7,363 bases of DNA. Source: CAYLMM01 sp964646035. Lineage in GTDB: Bacteria; Krumholzibacteriota; Krumholzibacteriia; LZORAL124-64-63. Under the pieces are notes generated by a model. That model was not told the DNA's origin. It did not search any database and was given only the letters and a program-made list of their open reading frames with translations. The number at the start of each line of letters is the position of its first letter. The first letter of the stretch is position 1. Positions 1 to 6,069 of the stretch are shown piece by piece. The stretch lies in contig CAZYDJ010000126.1 in NCBI GenBank assembly GCA_964646035.1, forward strand, positions 1-7,363, written 5' to 3'. The position numbers were made by a program, and so were the translations under genes.

Positions 1-114
1 CGTGCGCATAGCCTTTTTTCAGCTTGTGGATGATGGTTGCCTGCTGAAAAAAGCTGAACGGATCGGCATAGTGCTGCACCTCGCGGAATAAATCCGCAGG
101 GTGGGCGAGCAGAC
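1..114 (-). pseudogene. Out-of-frame continuation of the metallo-hydrolase, or tail of another gene
   Basis: In the minus frame starting with CTG at 112-110, 37 codons run open to the window edge. They begin LLAHPADLFREVQHYAD and end KLKKGYAH. This frame differs by one base from that of the upstream hydrolase, so a single missing base around 113-117 would fuse them as SIDG-LLAHP. The translation looks like real protein, with mostly GC-rich codons. It does not resemble the usual end of an MBL-fold enzyme: no GHG motif appears in this span. Composition also drifts, with TTA, TTT-TTT and AAA-AAA codons and lower GC in bases 1-60 than in the rest. It may be a divergent C-terminus, an extra domain, or a fragment joined by recombination or misassembly. 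Family not recognised. Confidence 0.5.
13..53. repeat. 11-bp perfect inverted repeat with 19-base loop
   Basis: CTTTTTTCAGC at 13-23 is exactly complementary to GCTGAAAAAAG at 43-53. It lies inside the open minus-strand tail, so it may be a coincidence of two homopolymer-rich stretches (Phe-Phe and Lys-Lys codons). It is not a classical intrinsic terminator, because the stem itself carries the A/T runs. Confidence 0.5.
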
Positions 115-750
115 GTCGATCGAACCCCCGTGGGCGGTGTCGATGAAGGGGTAGCCGCCGTTGAAGAATATATCGCCGGTGTGAACAACGTTGTCGCCGG
201 GAAAATGCACCCAGAGATCGGTGTCGGTATGGGCATCCGCCACATGGCGGATCCGGATCTCCCGCCCTCCCCAGTACAGGTCCATGCCGTCCTCCAGGCA
301 GATGTCCGGCAACTGGGACTCGGGCGCCGCCTCGGTATCGTGATCCGGCACATCGAAGTGTTGCGGCGCGGACATGTGCGCGCGGGTGGCGGAGTGGGCG
401 ATGACCACGGCTCCCTGTTCCTTGAGCGCCGAGTTGCCTTCGACATGGTCGAAATGCCAGTGGGTGTTGACCACGAGCCGGACCGCCCCGGATTCAAGGC
501 CGGCGACCGCGGCGTGGAGCTTTTCGCTCATCCCGGCGCAATCCGAATCGATCAGCACGACCCCTTCGGCGGCGGCGCAGGCGACCACGTTGCCGCCGGC
601 CCCCTGCAGCATGGACAGGCCATCGGCCAGGGGCCGGACCGCTATTTCGATATTATCGAATCGGTCTGCCCGGGCGGCGCCCGTGATCAATGTGACAATC
701 ACCATGACCGCGAATCCGGCCATGACCGGCATACGTCCTGATCTGTTCAT
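19..750 (-). CDS. Exported metallo-beta-lactamase-fold hydrolase, frameshifted near its 3' end
   Basis: Probably a periplasmic zinc hydrolase; substrate unknown. Residues 1-28 form a signal peptide (basic start, hydrophobic core, cleavage near ARA). The metal site is visible: THWHFDH at residues 96-102 (HxHxDH motif), His174 in VADAHTDTD, and Asp193 in HTGDIFF. The segment FFNGGYPFIDTAHGGSID (195-212) is typical of the exported MBL subfamily that includes SoxH/quinoprotein-relay-type proteins. A strong AGGAGAAGGA ribosome site (764-755) fixes the ATG at 750. After Asp212 (codon 117-115) the open frame turns into Cys/Ser/Arg-rich sequence and stops at 19-21, which is unlike the family. Restoring one base there would give the family's usual SIDG step and switch to the frame that stays open to position 1. 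The last His ligand, usually in a GHG-like motif, is not seen. The family call is firm; an intact protein is doubtful (true frameshift, sequencing error or recombination). It is divergent from the DUF1028 gene. Confidence 0.8.
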   Translation of the reverse strand: MNRSGRMPVMAGFAVMVIVTLITGAARADRFDNIEIAVRPLADGLSMLQGAGGNVVACAAAEGVVLIDSDCAGMSEKLHAAVAGLESGAVRLVVNTHWHFDHVEGNSALKEQGAVVIAHSATRAHMSAPQHFDVPDHDTEAAPESQLPDICLEDGMDLYWGGREIRIRHVADAHTDTDLWVHFPGDNVVHTGDIFFNGGYPFIDTAHGGSIDVCSPTLRIYSARCSTMPIRSAFFSRQPSSTS

Positions 751-892
751 TCCATCCTTCTCCTGTCACAGTTCCACCACCGCGACGGCGGCATTCACCG
801 CCGCTCCAGCATCCGCTCAACACCGAGAATACAGCCCCGGGCGATCCCGCGCCACGACGGTATCCGGGAGATCGGATCCGAAGCCCCTGTGC

Positions 893-898
893 TAGTAT
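893..898 (+). promoter_or_regulatory. Possible extended -10 promoter element for the DUF1028 gene
   Basis: TAGTAT, preceded by TG and one base (TGCTAGTAT), resembles an extended -10 box. It would start transcription near 905, giving a leader of about 24 bases before the ATG at 929. No convincing -35 box lies 16-18 bases upstream. It sits in the 178-base divergent gap (751-928), which holds no gene. The gap also contains a small CGGCGG/CCGCCG hairpin around 787-804 of unknown meaning. Confidence 0.3.
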
Positions 899-928
899 GC
901 GATTCAAATCCGAACCGGAGGTTTCCCC

Positions 929-1933
929 ATGCGCAAGCTGACAACCGTCCTGACGCTGCTCTGTCTCGCGTCCATCGCGTTGACCGCGGCGGCCGCACCC
1001 GTCTCCCGCATCTCGCCGGTGCGGCCGGTATCGACCTATTCCATCGTGGCCCGGGATCCGGTGACCGGCGATATGGGCGTGGCCGTCCAGTCGCATTGGT
1101 TCAGCGTCGGAGCCGTGGTGCCCTGGGCCCGCTCCGGTGTCGGCGCGGTCGCCACGCAGTCGATGGTGGACCCCAGCTACGGTCCGCTGGGGCTGGAGTT
1201 GATGGCCGCCGGCCGCGGCGCCGAGGCGACCCTGGCCGCGCTGCTGCTGGCGGATGAGCATTCGGATATCAGGCAGGTCGGCATGGTCGACGCCAAGGGC
1301 ATCGCCGTCTCCCACACCGGAGATCGCTGCATCGAGGCGGCGGGACATGTAGTCGGAGACGGTTTCGCGGTCCAGGCCAACCTGATGGGTCCGGATACGG
1401 TGCCCGCGGCCATGGCGGAAGCCTATCGCAAGGCCGACGGCCCCCTCGCCGAGCGGATGGTGGCGGCCCTGGCCGCGGCCCAGGCCGAGGGCGGCGACAT
1501 CCGCGGGCGCCAGTCGGCGGCCCTGATCGTGGTGAGGGCCGAACCGAGCGGCCAGGCCTGGAACGACGTCCTGGTGGATCTGAGAGTAGAGGATCATCCC
1601 GATCCGGTGGTGGAGTTGAAAAGGCTGCTGCGCCTGCACCGGGGCTACGAACAGATGAACGCCGGCGACCTGGCCGTCGAGAAGAACGACCTCGAGGGGG
1701 CCGAAACCGCCTATGCGGCGGCCGAGAGCATCCTGGGCGACAATCTCGAAGCTCGTTACTGGCATGCGGTGGCCATGGTCAACGCGGGAGAAATCGAACG
1801 CGCGCTGCCCATCTTCGCCGCGATATTCGCCAAGGGGGAAAACTGGCGCATCCTGACCCCGCGGCTGGTGAAATCGGGATTCCTGGAGGCGGACCCGGAA
1901 AATCTGGCGCGGATCATGGCCGCCGACGATTGA
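929..1933 (+). CDS. Exported DUF1028 family protein with TPR-like C-terminal extension
   Basis: A 334-residue protein of the DUF1028 family, whose fold is grouped with Ntn hydrolases; substrate unknown. Residues 1-23 are a signal peptide (RKL start, Leu/Ala core, cleavage around TAAAA-P). The DUF1028 domain runs from about 35 to 220. Diagnostic stretches are TYSIVARDPVTGDMGVAVQS (36-55), WFSVGAVVPWA, GAVATQS, DPSYGPLGLELM, HTGDRC (119-124), GDGFAVQANLM, GGDIRGRQSAALIVV (178-192) and EDHPDPVVEL (201-210). From about 225 to 330 comes an alpha-helical, TPR-like region (AVEKNDLEGAETAYAAAE; ARYWHAVAMVNAGEIERALP), a common arrangement in longer family members. GGAGG at 917-921, seven bases before the ATG, fixes the start. 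In cytoplasmic relatives the conserved Thr follows the initiator Met; here Thr36 lies about 12 residues inside the predicted mature N-terminus, so an Ntn mechanism would need extra trimming. It has its own upstream gap and appears monocistronic. Confidence 0.92.
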   Translation: MRKLTTVLTLLCLASIALTAAAAPVSRISPVRPVSTYSIVARDPVTGDMGVAVQSHWFSVGAVVPWARSGVGAVATQSMVDPSYGPLGLELMAAGRGAEATLAALLLADEHSDIRQVGMVDAKGIAVSHTGDRCIEAAGHVVGDGFAVQANLMGPDTVPAAMAEAYRKADGPLAERMVAALAAAQAEGGDIRGRQSAALIVVRAEPSGQAWNDVLVDLRVEDHPDPVVELKRLLRLHRGYEQMNAGDLAVEKNDLEGAETAYAAAESILGDNLEARYWHAVAMVNAGEIERALPIFAAIFAKGENWRILTPRLVKSGFLEADPENLARIMAADD

Positions 1934-1954
1934 TTCGATTCCGGCCGGCAATAG

Positions 1955-1984
1955 TTGAAAGCCAGATTTCGATTGCCGTAATCT
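1955..1984 (+). promoter_or_regulatory. Possible sigma70-type promoter upstream of the six-cysteine protein
   Basis: TTGAAA (1955-1960, five of six matches to the -35 consensus) is followed after 18 bases by TAATCT (1979-1984, three of six to -10). It lies in a distinctly AT-richer patch of about 1950-2075, between the DUF1028 stop and the next start. That patch is the most promoter-like composition in this GC-rich window. The weak -10 keeps this tentative. Confidence 0.27.
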
Positions 1985-2073
1985 CTTTAGAAATGGCAAT
2001 ATTGCTGGGTGTACTTCAGGGATTGCGCGGCTTCGCGGGAAATGTCGCATCTCAATCAGCAAAGGCTTTCGAA

Positions 2074-2769
2074 ATGAAAATCATTGATAGCCGCTTGGCC
2101 GGAACATCGCTGGTCCTCGCCGTGATGCTCCTGGCCGGAACCGCCCCGGCCCAGGTCCCCAACACCATCGAACTGACAGCGAATTGCGAGAACGGGCAGA
2201 TCAACGTCCACGTCGACATGAATATCGGCGGCGTGTTGCCGGCCGAATGGATCGGTTGGATCGTAGTCCGCGAAGACCTGGGGGAATGCAGCGCTGATCA
2301 GGCCATAACGGGGTTGCTGCCCTTCCCCGCAGGAGAGATCAGTTACGATTTCTACGACAGCCCGGGGAGCGTCGACCTCCATCACAAGTACCGGGCATTC
2401 GCTCTCGACGCCCAGGCCGTTCATTACTCGTTCAACACGCCCGATTTCCCGCCGGCTTATTACTCCTTCGACTACGCGACCTGCGGCGAAGGCCCGGCCG
2501 TGGAGGGAGAGTTGATCGACCTCGGCTGGACCCTGGGAATCGACATCTGTCCCAACGAGTGCTGGCCCCGGATCGCCTTCCTCTCCGGTTACGATGCCGA
2601 GTTGGAATCTCATCTCGGCACCGGCGAAACGCTGGCGCTATACGGCCGGATCGACGCCGATTTCGAAGGGCCGTATTTGAACGTGGACTCTTGGCGGGTC
2701 ATCCCCGATTGCGGACCGGTGGCGAACACTCCCACTTCATGGGGCGCGGTCAAGGGACGCTATTTCTGA
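2074..2769 (+). CDS. Exported six-cysteine protein of unknown function
   Basis: Not recognised as a known family; 231 residues. Residues 1-26 are a clear signal peptide (KIIDSR start, core LVLAVMLLAG, cleavage at APA-Q). The mature part has six cysteines (38, 72, 137, 159, 163, 213), an even number consistent with disulfides in the periplasm or outside the cell. Residues 30-120 alternate hydrophobic and polar positions with Trp/Tyr (EWIGWIVVREDLGEC; HHKYRAFALDAQ), suggesting a beta-sandwich (Ig/Fn3-like) domain. Residues 143-213 (GELIDLGWTLGIDIC; LGTGETLALYGRIDADFEG; VDSWRVIPDC) suggest a small beta-barrel, possibly OB-like. Both fold ideas are inference. The start at 2074 is chosen because AAAGG (2061-2065) sits eight bases upstream and the signal peptide begins there. 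The same frame is open back to a TTG at 1930 overlapping the previous stop, but that extension (MIRFRPAIVE...) lacks a ribosome site and would bury the signal. A hairpin follows. Confidence 0.8.
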   Translation: MKIIDSRLAGTSLVLAVMLLAGTAPAQVPNTIELTANCENGQINVHVDMNIGGVLPAEWIGWIVVREDLGECSADQAITGLLPFPAGEISYDFYDSPGSVDLHHKYRAFALDAQAVHYSFNTPDFPPAYYSFDYATCGEGPAVEGELIDLGWTLGIDICPNECWPRIAFLSGYDAELESHLGTGETLALYGRIDADFEGPYLNVDSWRVIPDCGPVANTPTSWGAVKGRYF

Positions 2770-2795
2770 TCGCGGGGAAATCGCTGATTTCGCGG

Positions 2796-2819
2796 AGGCC
2801 GGGCGAAATCGCCCGGCCT
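2796..2819 (+). terminator. Strong GC hairpin between convergent genes
   Basis: AGGCCGGGC at 2796-2804 pairs with GCCCGGCCT at 2811-2819, around a GAAATC loop whose ends can extend the stem. It starts 27 bases after the stop of the six-cysteine gene and is followed by TTTCC. It has the shape of an intrinsic terminator but only a short T-run. It also lies 32 bases beyond the stop of the convergent M64 gene (2851), with AAAGG on the other side, so it could serve both directions. Confidence 0.7.
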
Positions 2820-2850
2820 TTCCGTCATCAGCTTCGGCCGGCGATCCGCT

Positions 2851-4323
2851 TCAGTCGACGTACCGGGCCGCGACTTCGCGGATACCCCGGCGGCAGGCGG
2901 CGCAGAACGGCTTGAGACCCTTGCTGAACATGATGCAATCCGGCTCGGCGCGGTACATCCCCTCGGAGCAGTAGCCCGCCCCCTCGTAGACGCCCACCTG
3001 ACCGAGCAGGCCGGTGTCCGCCAGCCAGGCGTCCATCTCCCGCTGATGGGTGAGCGACAGTTCCTCGCCCTCGGCCTTGGCCGTCGCGACCTCGTCGGCC
3101 GGGGCTCCGCCGCGCATCAATTTGCCGATGCGGTCGTTGATCTCGCCCCGGCGCTGCTGGTACTCGGCGTCCATGGCGTCGTACTCGGCCTTGGGCCATT
3201 CGGACGGCACCGCGGCGCCGTCCGGCAGCAGATCGTCCCACTTCGGCCGGCCGTCGGGCTTCAGGGCCGTGATGTTGCGCTCGCCCGGTTCGACGTCGCG
3301 GGAGTAGAAGTCGGTATACGCGGTGCTGGACGAGTAGTATTCGTCGGCCAGTCCGGCGAAGCCGTGGCCGAACTCGTGCACGAAGACGTAGTCGCTCCAC
3401 TGGTTGTCGCTGGTGAAGACGTTGAACAGGTTATAGATGCCGCCGCCCCCATAGCGCACATGGTTGACCATGATGCTCAGCACGTCGTAGGGGACGCAGG
3501 CGGCCACGTCGCGGATGGCGCGGTTGTCCTCGGTCAGCAGGTAGCGCTCCGATCCCAGCGAATCGAAGGTGCAGCCCAGGGCCGTATTGCGATGAACGCC
3601 CCGGCTGGGCTCGTCGCATCCGCCCTGCTGCGACGGCTTCATCACTCCCCAGATGTTGAAGTTCTCCCGCAGCGACGCGAACGGCTCCTGGCCGAGCAGT
3701 GTCTCGGCGAATCGGATCACGTCGGCGCGGAATTTAGCCTCGTCATCCGCGGTGTAGCCCTCGCCCAGGATCGCCACATCCACTCTCCCGCGCGGATCGC
3801 CGTGAACCGCCGCCTCGACCACGATCACGTCGGCCGGCCGCGGTTCGGTCCTGATCTCCCAGGATGCGGGGTCGATCGGCGTGCGGAATACCTCGCCCAG
3901 CTTCCCGTCCTTGCCGCGGACCAGAAGCGCGAACTCGACCGGGTGTTTCGGGAAAGGCGCCCGGACCGTCTCGTGATAGGTGCGGCGCACGCCTTCGGCC
4001 GCGGGCCCGGTGGTGCGCCACTCGCCGAAGTAGGAATCGAAACCGCGCGACCACAGCAGGTCGCCCGAGGCGTCGTCGTAGAGGCGGGCCTCGTAGCGGC
4101 CGAGATCCATATCGTCGACCGGACGCGCCCGGCCGCCGGACCAGACGTCCTCCCGGTACAACCGGTCGAGCGAGACTATCTCCTCATCAGCCGCTCCGGT
4201 GTGGTTGTAGTCTATGCGCAGGGTGGCGTCGACGAAGTGGTCCGCGAAAACGGGCTGGTCGGCGGCGCGGACGGAGCCGGCAGCCAAGGCCATCGCGGCG
4301 AAGATCAACAGCTTGCGGATCAC
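2851..4323 (-). CDS. Exported M64-family (IgA-peptidase-like) zinc metallopeptidase
   Basis: A 490-residue secreted metallopeptidase of the M64 family (named after the Clostridium ramosum IgA protease). Residues 1-20 are a signal peptide ending SVRA-A. Residues 22-165 form the beta-rich N-terminal domain usual for M64 proteins. The peptidase core follows: DVAILGEGYTADDEAKF (182-198), NFNIWGV, then the zinc site HEFGHGFAGLADEYY (316-330) with His316, Glu317 (catalytic), His320 and Asp327 as probable third ligand. The C-terminal GVYEGAGYCSEGMYR and FCAACRRGI (about 444-480) are the family's cysteine-rich end; seven cysteines occur in all. Residues 375-436 form a charged, helical, possibly coiled-coil insertion before that end. 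The start is GTG at 4323-4321, six bases after GAGGAG, rather than the ATG at 4395, which would put 24 polar residues before the signal peptide. It lies 58 bases downstream of the symporter in the same direction, so it is likely cotranscribed. IgA is only the namesake substrate; the real one is unknown. Confidence 0.9.
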   Translation of the reverse strand: MIRKLLIFAAMALAAGSVRAADQPVFADHFVDATLRIDYNHTGAADEEIVSLDRLYREDVWSGGRARPVDDMDLGRYEARLYDDASGDLLWSRGFDSYFGEWRTTGPAAEGVRRTYHETVRAPFPKHPVEFALLVRGKDGKLGEVFRTPIDPASWEIRTEPRPADVIVVEAAVHGDPRGRVDVAILGEGYTADDEAKFRADVIRFAETLLGQEPFASLRENFNIWGVMKPSQQGGCDEPSRGVHRNTALGCTFDSLGSERYLLTEDNRAIRDVAACVPYDVLSIMVNHVRYGGGGIYNLFNVFTSDNQWSDYVFVHEFGHGFAGLADEYYSSSTAYTDFYSRDVEPGERNITALKPDGRPKWDDLLPDGAAVPSEWPKAEYDAMDAEYQQRRGEINDRIGKLMRGGAPADEVATAKAEGEELSLTHQREMDAWLADTGLLGQVGVYEGAGYCSEGMYRAEPDCIMFSKGLKPFCAACRRGIREVAARYVD

Positions 4324-4381
4324 GATATGCTCCTCGTTTCCTTTGTCGGACCGCGGCCGGCGCCCAGACGGGCGAACCGCA

Positions 4382-5938
4382 TCAATGGAAAACAATGTGC
4401 GCGGCGATCAGTCCGGCGCCCAGCAGAACGCCCAGCCAGCCGATGCGCCGGTCGGCGACGTGGATCAGGCGTTGGTCCAGCCGCAGGCCGTTGCGCCGGA
4501 TGGTGGGCAGGGCCACCACCAGGAACGCCGCGATTATGATCACGCCGGTCAGGATCAGGTACGGCGTACCGGCGAAGACCAGGTTCAGCGCGATGGTCAG
4601 CGGGATGGTCAGCAGCAACGCCCACAGCACCAGGCGACGCGACGGATTGCGCAGGAACACCGCCGCGGAGATCAGCACCACGAAGCCGTTCTTGATGAAG
4701 TAACTCGTCTTCTTGAAAAACGGGTCGAGCGGAAAGGACGGGTTGTCCAGCTTCACCCAAGTGAAGACGAAGCCGAAAAGCACGCCGATCGCGAGCGTCC
4801 ACAGGATGGCCCGCCGACCGACCGCGACGACCTGGGCGTCGGTGGCGTCGGGCCGCAGCCGCCGCTTGTAGATGTCGACCGACCACAGCGTCGAGATCGA
4901 GTTGAAGATCGAATCGACCGAGCTCATCAGCGAAGCGAAAAGCCCGCACAGCACCAGTCCCTTCACCCCCGGCCGCAGCAGCAGATCGACGATCTTCAGG
5001 TAGGCCTGGTCGGGATCGGCGAGCTGGCCTTCGCTGCCCAGGATGCCGACCAGGGCGATGCCCGGCACGACCAGCATCCCGGCCGTGATGAACTTGAAGA
5101 AGCCGCCGACCAGCAATCCGGCCTGGGCGTGGCGCAGGCTGCGGGCGGCCAGCGAACGCTGCAGGATCACCTGGTTGCAACCCCAGTACTGCAGGTTCAG
5201 CAGGTTCATGGTGATGATGCCCAGCCAGGGCAGTTGCTTGTGCGTGTTCGGCAGATGCAGATGCATCCGGTCGCCGGTCACGGTCATCAGGGCGTCCCAT
5301 CCGCCCAATGCGTGGACGGCCAGCCCGGCGACGGTCAGCCCGCCGCCGAGCAGCAGCACGAACTGCACCATGTCGGTGCGCACAACCGCGCCGAGACCGC
5401 CGAAATAGGTGTAGACCGCCGAGAAACCGCCCAGCAATACGATCATCACGCAGATGCGCAGCGCCGGCGTGGCCCCGACCACGGCCTGCAGGGAATCGCC
5501 GAAGATTATCTCCAGGGAATATCCGCCCCAGAACAGCGCCGCGCCCAGGTAGAGCGTGCCGTAGAGGAACATCGAAAGCAGCGAGTAGGCGGTCGCCACC
5601 TGCGGACCGAACTTCATCTCGAAGTACTGGGTGATGGTGACGACCCGCGCCCGCAGGTAGATCGGCACGAAGACGAAGGCGGCCAGGATCAGGCCGAAGA
5701 CGGCGTTGAGCTCGAAGTTGGCCTGGGCCAGGCCGAAAGCGTAGGCGGAACCGATCACCGCCAGGAAATGGCCGGCGTGCAGGTTGGTGGCGATTGTCGA
5801 GGCGGCTATGGAATACCACTTCAGGCTGCGGCCGCTGACGAAATACTCCTCGGCCGTGGCGTCCTTCTTCAGGCGCGCGCGGACGGCCACGGTCATGACC
5901 GCGGCGAAGTAGCCCAGGATGATCAGCGCGTCGAGCAT
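4382..5938 (-). CDS. Sodium:solute symporter, SGLT-like (SSS family)
   Basis: An inner-membrane sodium-coupled importer of 518 residues, with hydrophobic segments throughout and a length fitting the 14-helix SGLT type. Family marks: EEYFVSGRSLKWYSIAAS (30-47), ATNLHAGHFLAVIGSAYAFG (50-69), YTYFGGLGAVVRTDMVQ (176-192), NLQYWGCNQVILQRSLAARS (248-267) and LMSSVDSIFNSISTLWSVDI (337-356). Aligned from memory to Vibrio vSGLT, Glu76, Asn248, Tyr251, Trp252 and Lys282 match the galactose-site or gate residues Glu88, Asn260, Tyr263, Trp264 and Lys294. Ser339-Ser340 match the Na2-site serines. The equivalent of Gln69 is His57, so a sugar-like substrate is plausible but not certain. The ATG at 5938 gives the normal family N-terminus, yet no Shine-Dalgarno sequence precedes it; a promoter ends right before it (see promoter entry). 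It is the first gene of an apparent unit with the M64 peptidase. Confidence 0.93.
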   Translation of the reverse strand: MLDALIILGYFAAVMTVAVRARLKKDATAEEYFVSGRSLKWYSIAASTIATNLHAGHFLAVIGSAYAFGLAQANFELNAVFGLILAAFVFVPIYLRARVVTITQYFEMKFGPQVATAYSLLSMFLYGTLYLGAALFWGGYSLEIIFGDSLQAVVGATPALRICVMIVLLGGFSAVYTYFGGLGAVVRTDMVQFVLLLGGGLTVAGLAVHALGGWDALMTVTGDRMHLHLPNTHKQLPWLGIITMNLLNLQYWGCNQVILQRSLAARSLRHAQAGLLVGGFFKFITAGMLVVPGIALVGILGSEGQLADPDQAYLKIVDLLLRPGVKGLVLCGLFASLMSSVDSIFNSISTLWSVDIYKRRLRPDATDAQVVAVGRRAILWTLAIGVLFGFVFTWVKLDNPSFPLDPFFKKTSYFIKNGFVVLISAAVFLRNPSRRLVLWALLLTIPLTIALNLVFAGTPYLILTGVIIIAAFLVVALPTIRRNGLRLDQRLIHVADRRIGWLGVLLGAGLIAAHIVFH

Positions 5939-5944
5939 CCCGGA

Positions 5945-5973
5945 ACACTAGCCCGGTGCGACGCATCTGCCAA
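5945..5973 (-). promoter_or_regulatory. Promoter for the symporter, predicting a leaderless mRNA
   Basis: On the minus strand TTGGCA (5973-5968, five of six matches to the -35 consensus) is followed after exactly 17 bases by TAGTGT (5950-5945, three of six to -10). Six bases (TCCGGG) then separate the -10 box from the ATG, so the expected +1 is the A of the start codon at 5938. The lack of any ribosome-binding sequence fits a leaderless transcript. The GC-rich context and weak -10 keep confidence moderate. Confidence 0.42.
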
Positions 5974-5991
5974 CCGCGACCTGGCTTGGCT

Positions 5992-6020
5992 TTGCCCTCG
6001 AAGCCGAACGGTGGTAGCCT
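5992..6020 (+). promoter_or_regulatory. Possible promoter for the propeller-transglutaminase gene
   Basis: TTGCCC (5992-5997) and TAGCCT (6015-6020) are spaced by 17 bases, matching four and three of six consensus positions. Transcription would start near 6027, giving a leader of about 43 bases. It sits in the 131-base divergent gap with the symporter promoter on the other strand; nothing else was seen there. Weak by itself. Confidence 0.27.
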
Positions 6021-6069
6021 CGGACCGCCGAACCGTACCTGTTCAACGATTTCCGCCGGAGGCAGAATG

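Noticed and set aside
2..91. Plus-strand frame ending in TAA at 89-91, possibly the 3' end of a gene entering from the left
   Set aside because: It reads coherently for about 29 residues (KKAERIGIVLHLAE at the end), but the minus-strand frame uses more typical codons and joins the metallo-hydrolase. Undecidable without sequence to the left, so not annotated.
787..804. CGGCGG/CCGCCG hairpin in the divergent gap
   Set aside because: Only six pairs of simple GC repeats, easily expected by chance at this composition, with no T-run or operator-like symmetry.
653..2062. 469-codon minus-strand open frame opposite the DUF1028 gene
   Set aside because: It is a high-GC antisense shadow: the translation is His/Gly/Arg-rich with no family resemblance, no ribosome site is evident, and it also overlaps the metallo-hydrolase start. 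The plus strand has a clear family match.
1930..2073. Upstream TTG start overlapping the DUF1028 stop, giving a 279-residue version of the six-cysteine protein
   Set aside because: No ribosome site near the TTG, and the added 48 residues precede a complete signal peptide that begins at the ATG at 2074 with AAAGG in front. Translational coupling cannot be fully excluded.
4324..4395. Upstream ATG start at 4395 for the M64 peptidase
   Set aside because: It would overlap the end of the symporter gene and add 24 polar residues before the signal peptide. GTG at 4323 has a well-placed GAGGAG.
3046..4539. 497-codon plus-strand open frame opposite the M64 peptidase
   Set aside because: Antisense shadow with Val/Gly/Arg/His bias. 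The minus strand carries an intact zinc-peptidase motif and signal peptide.
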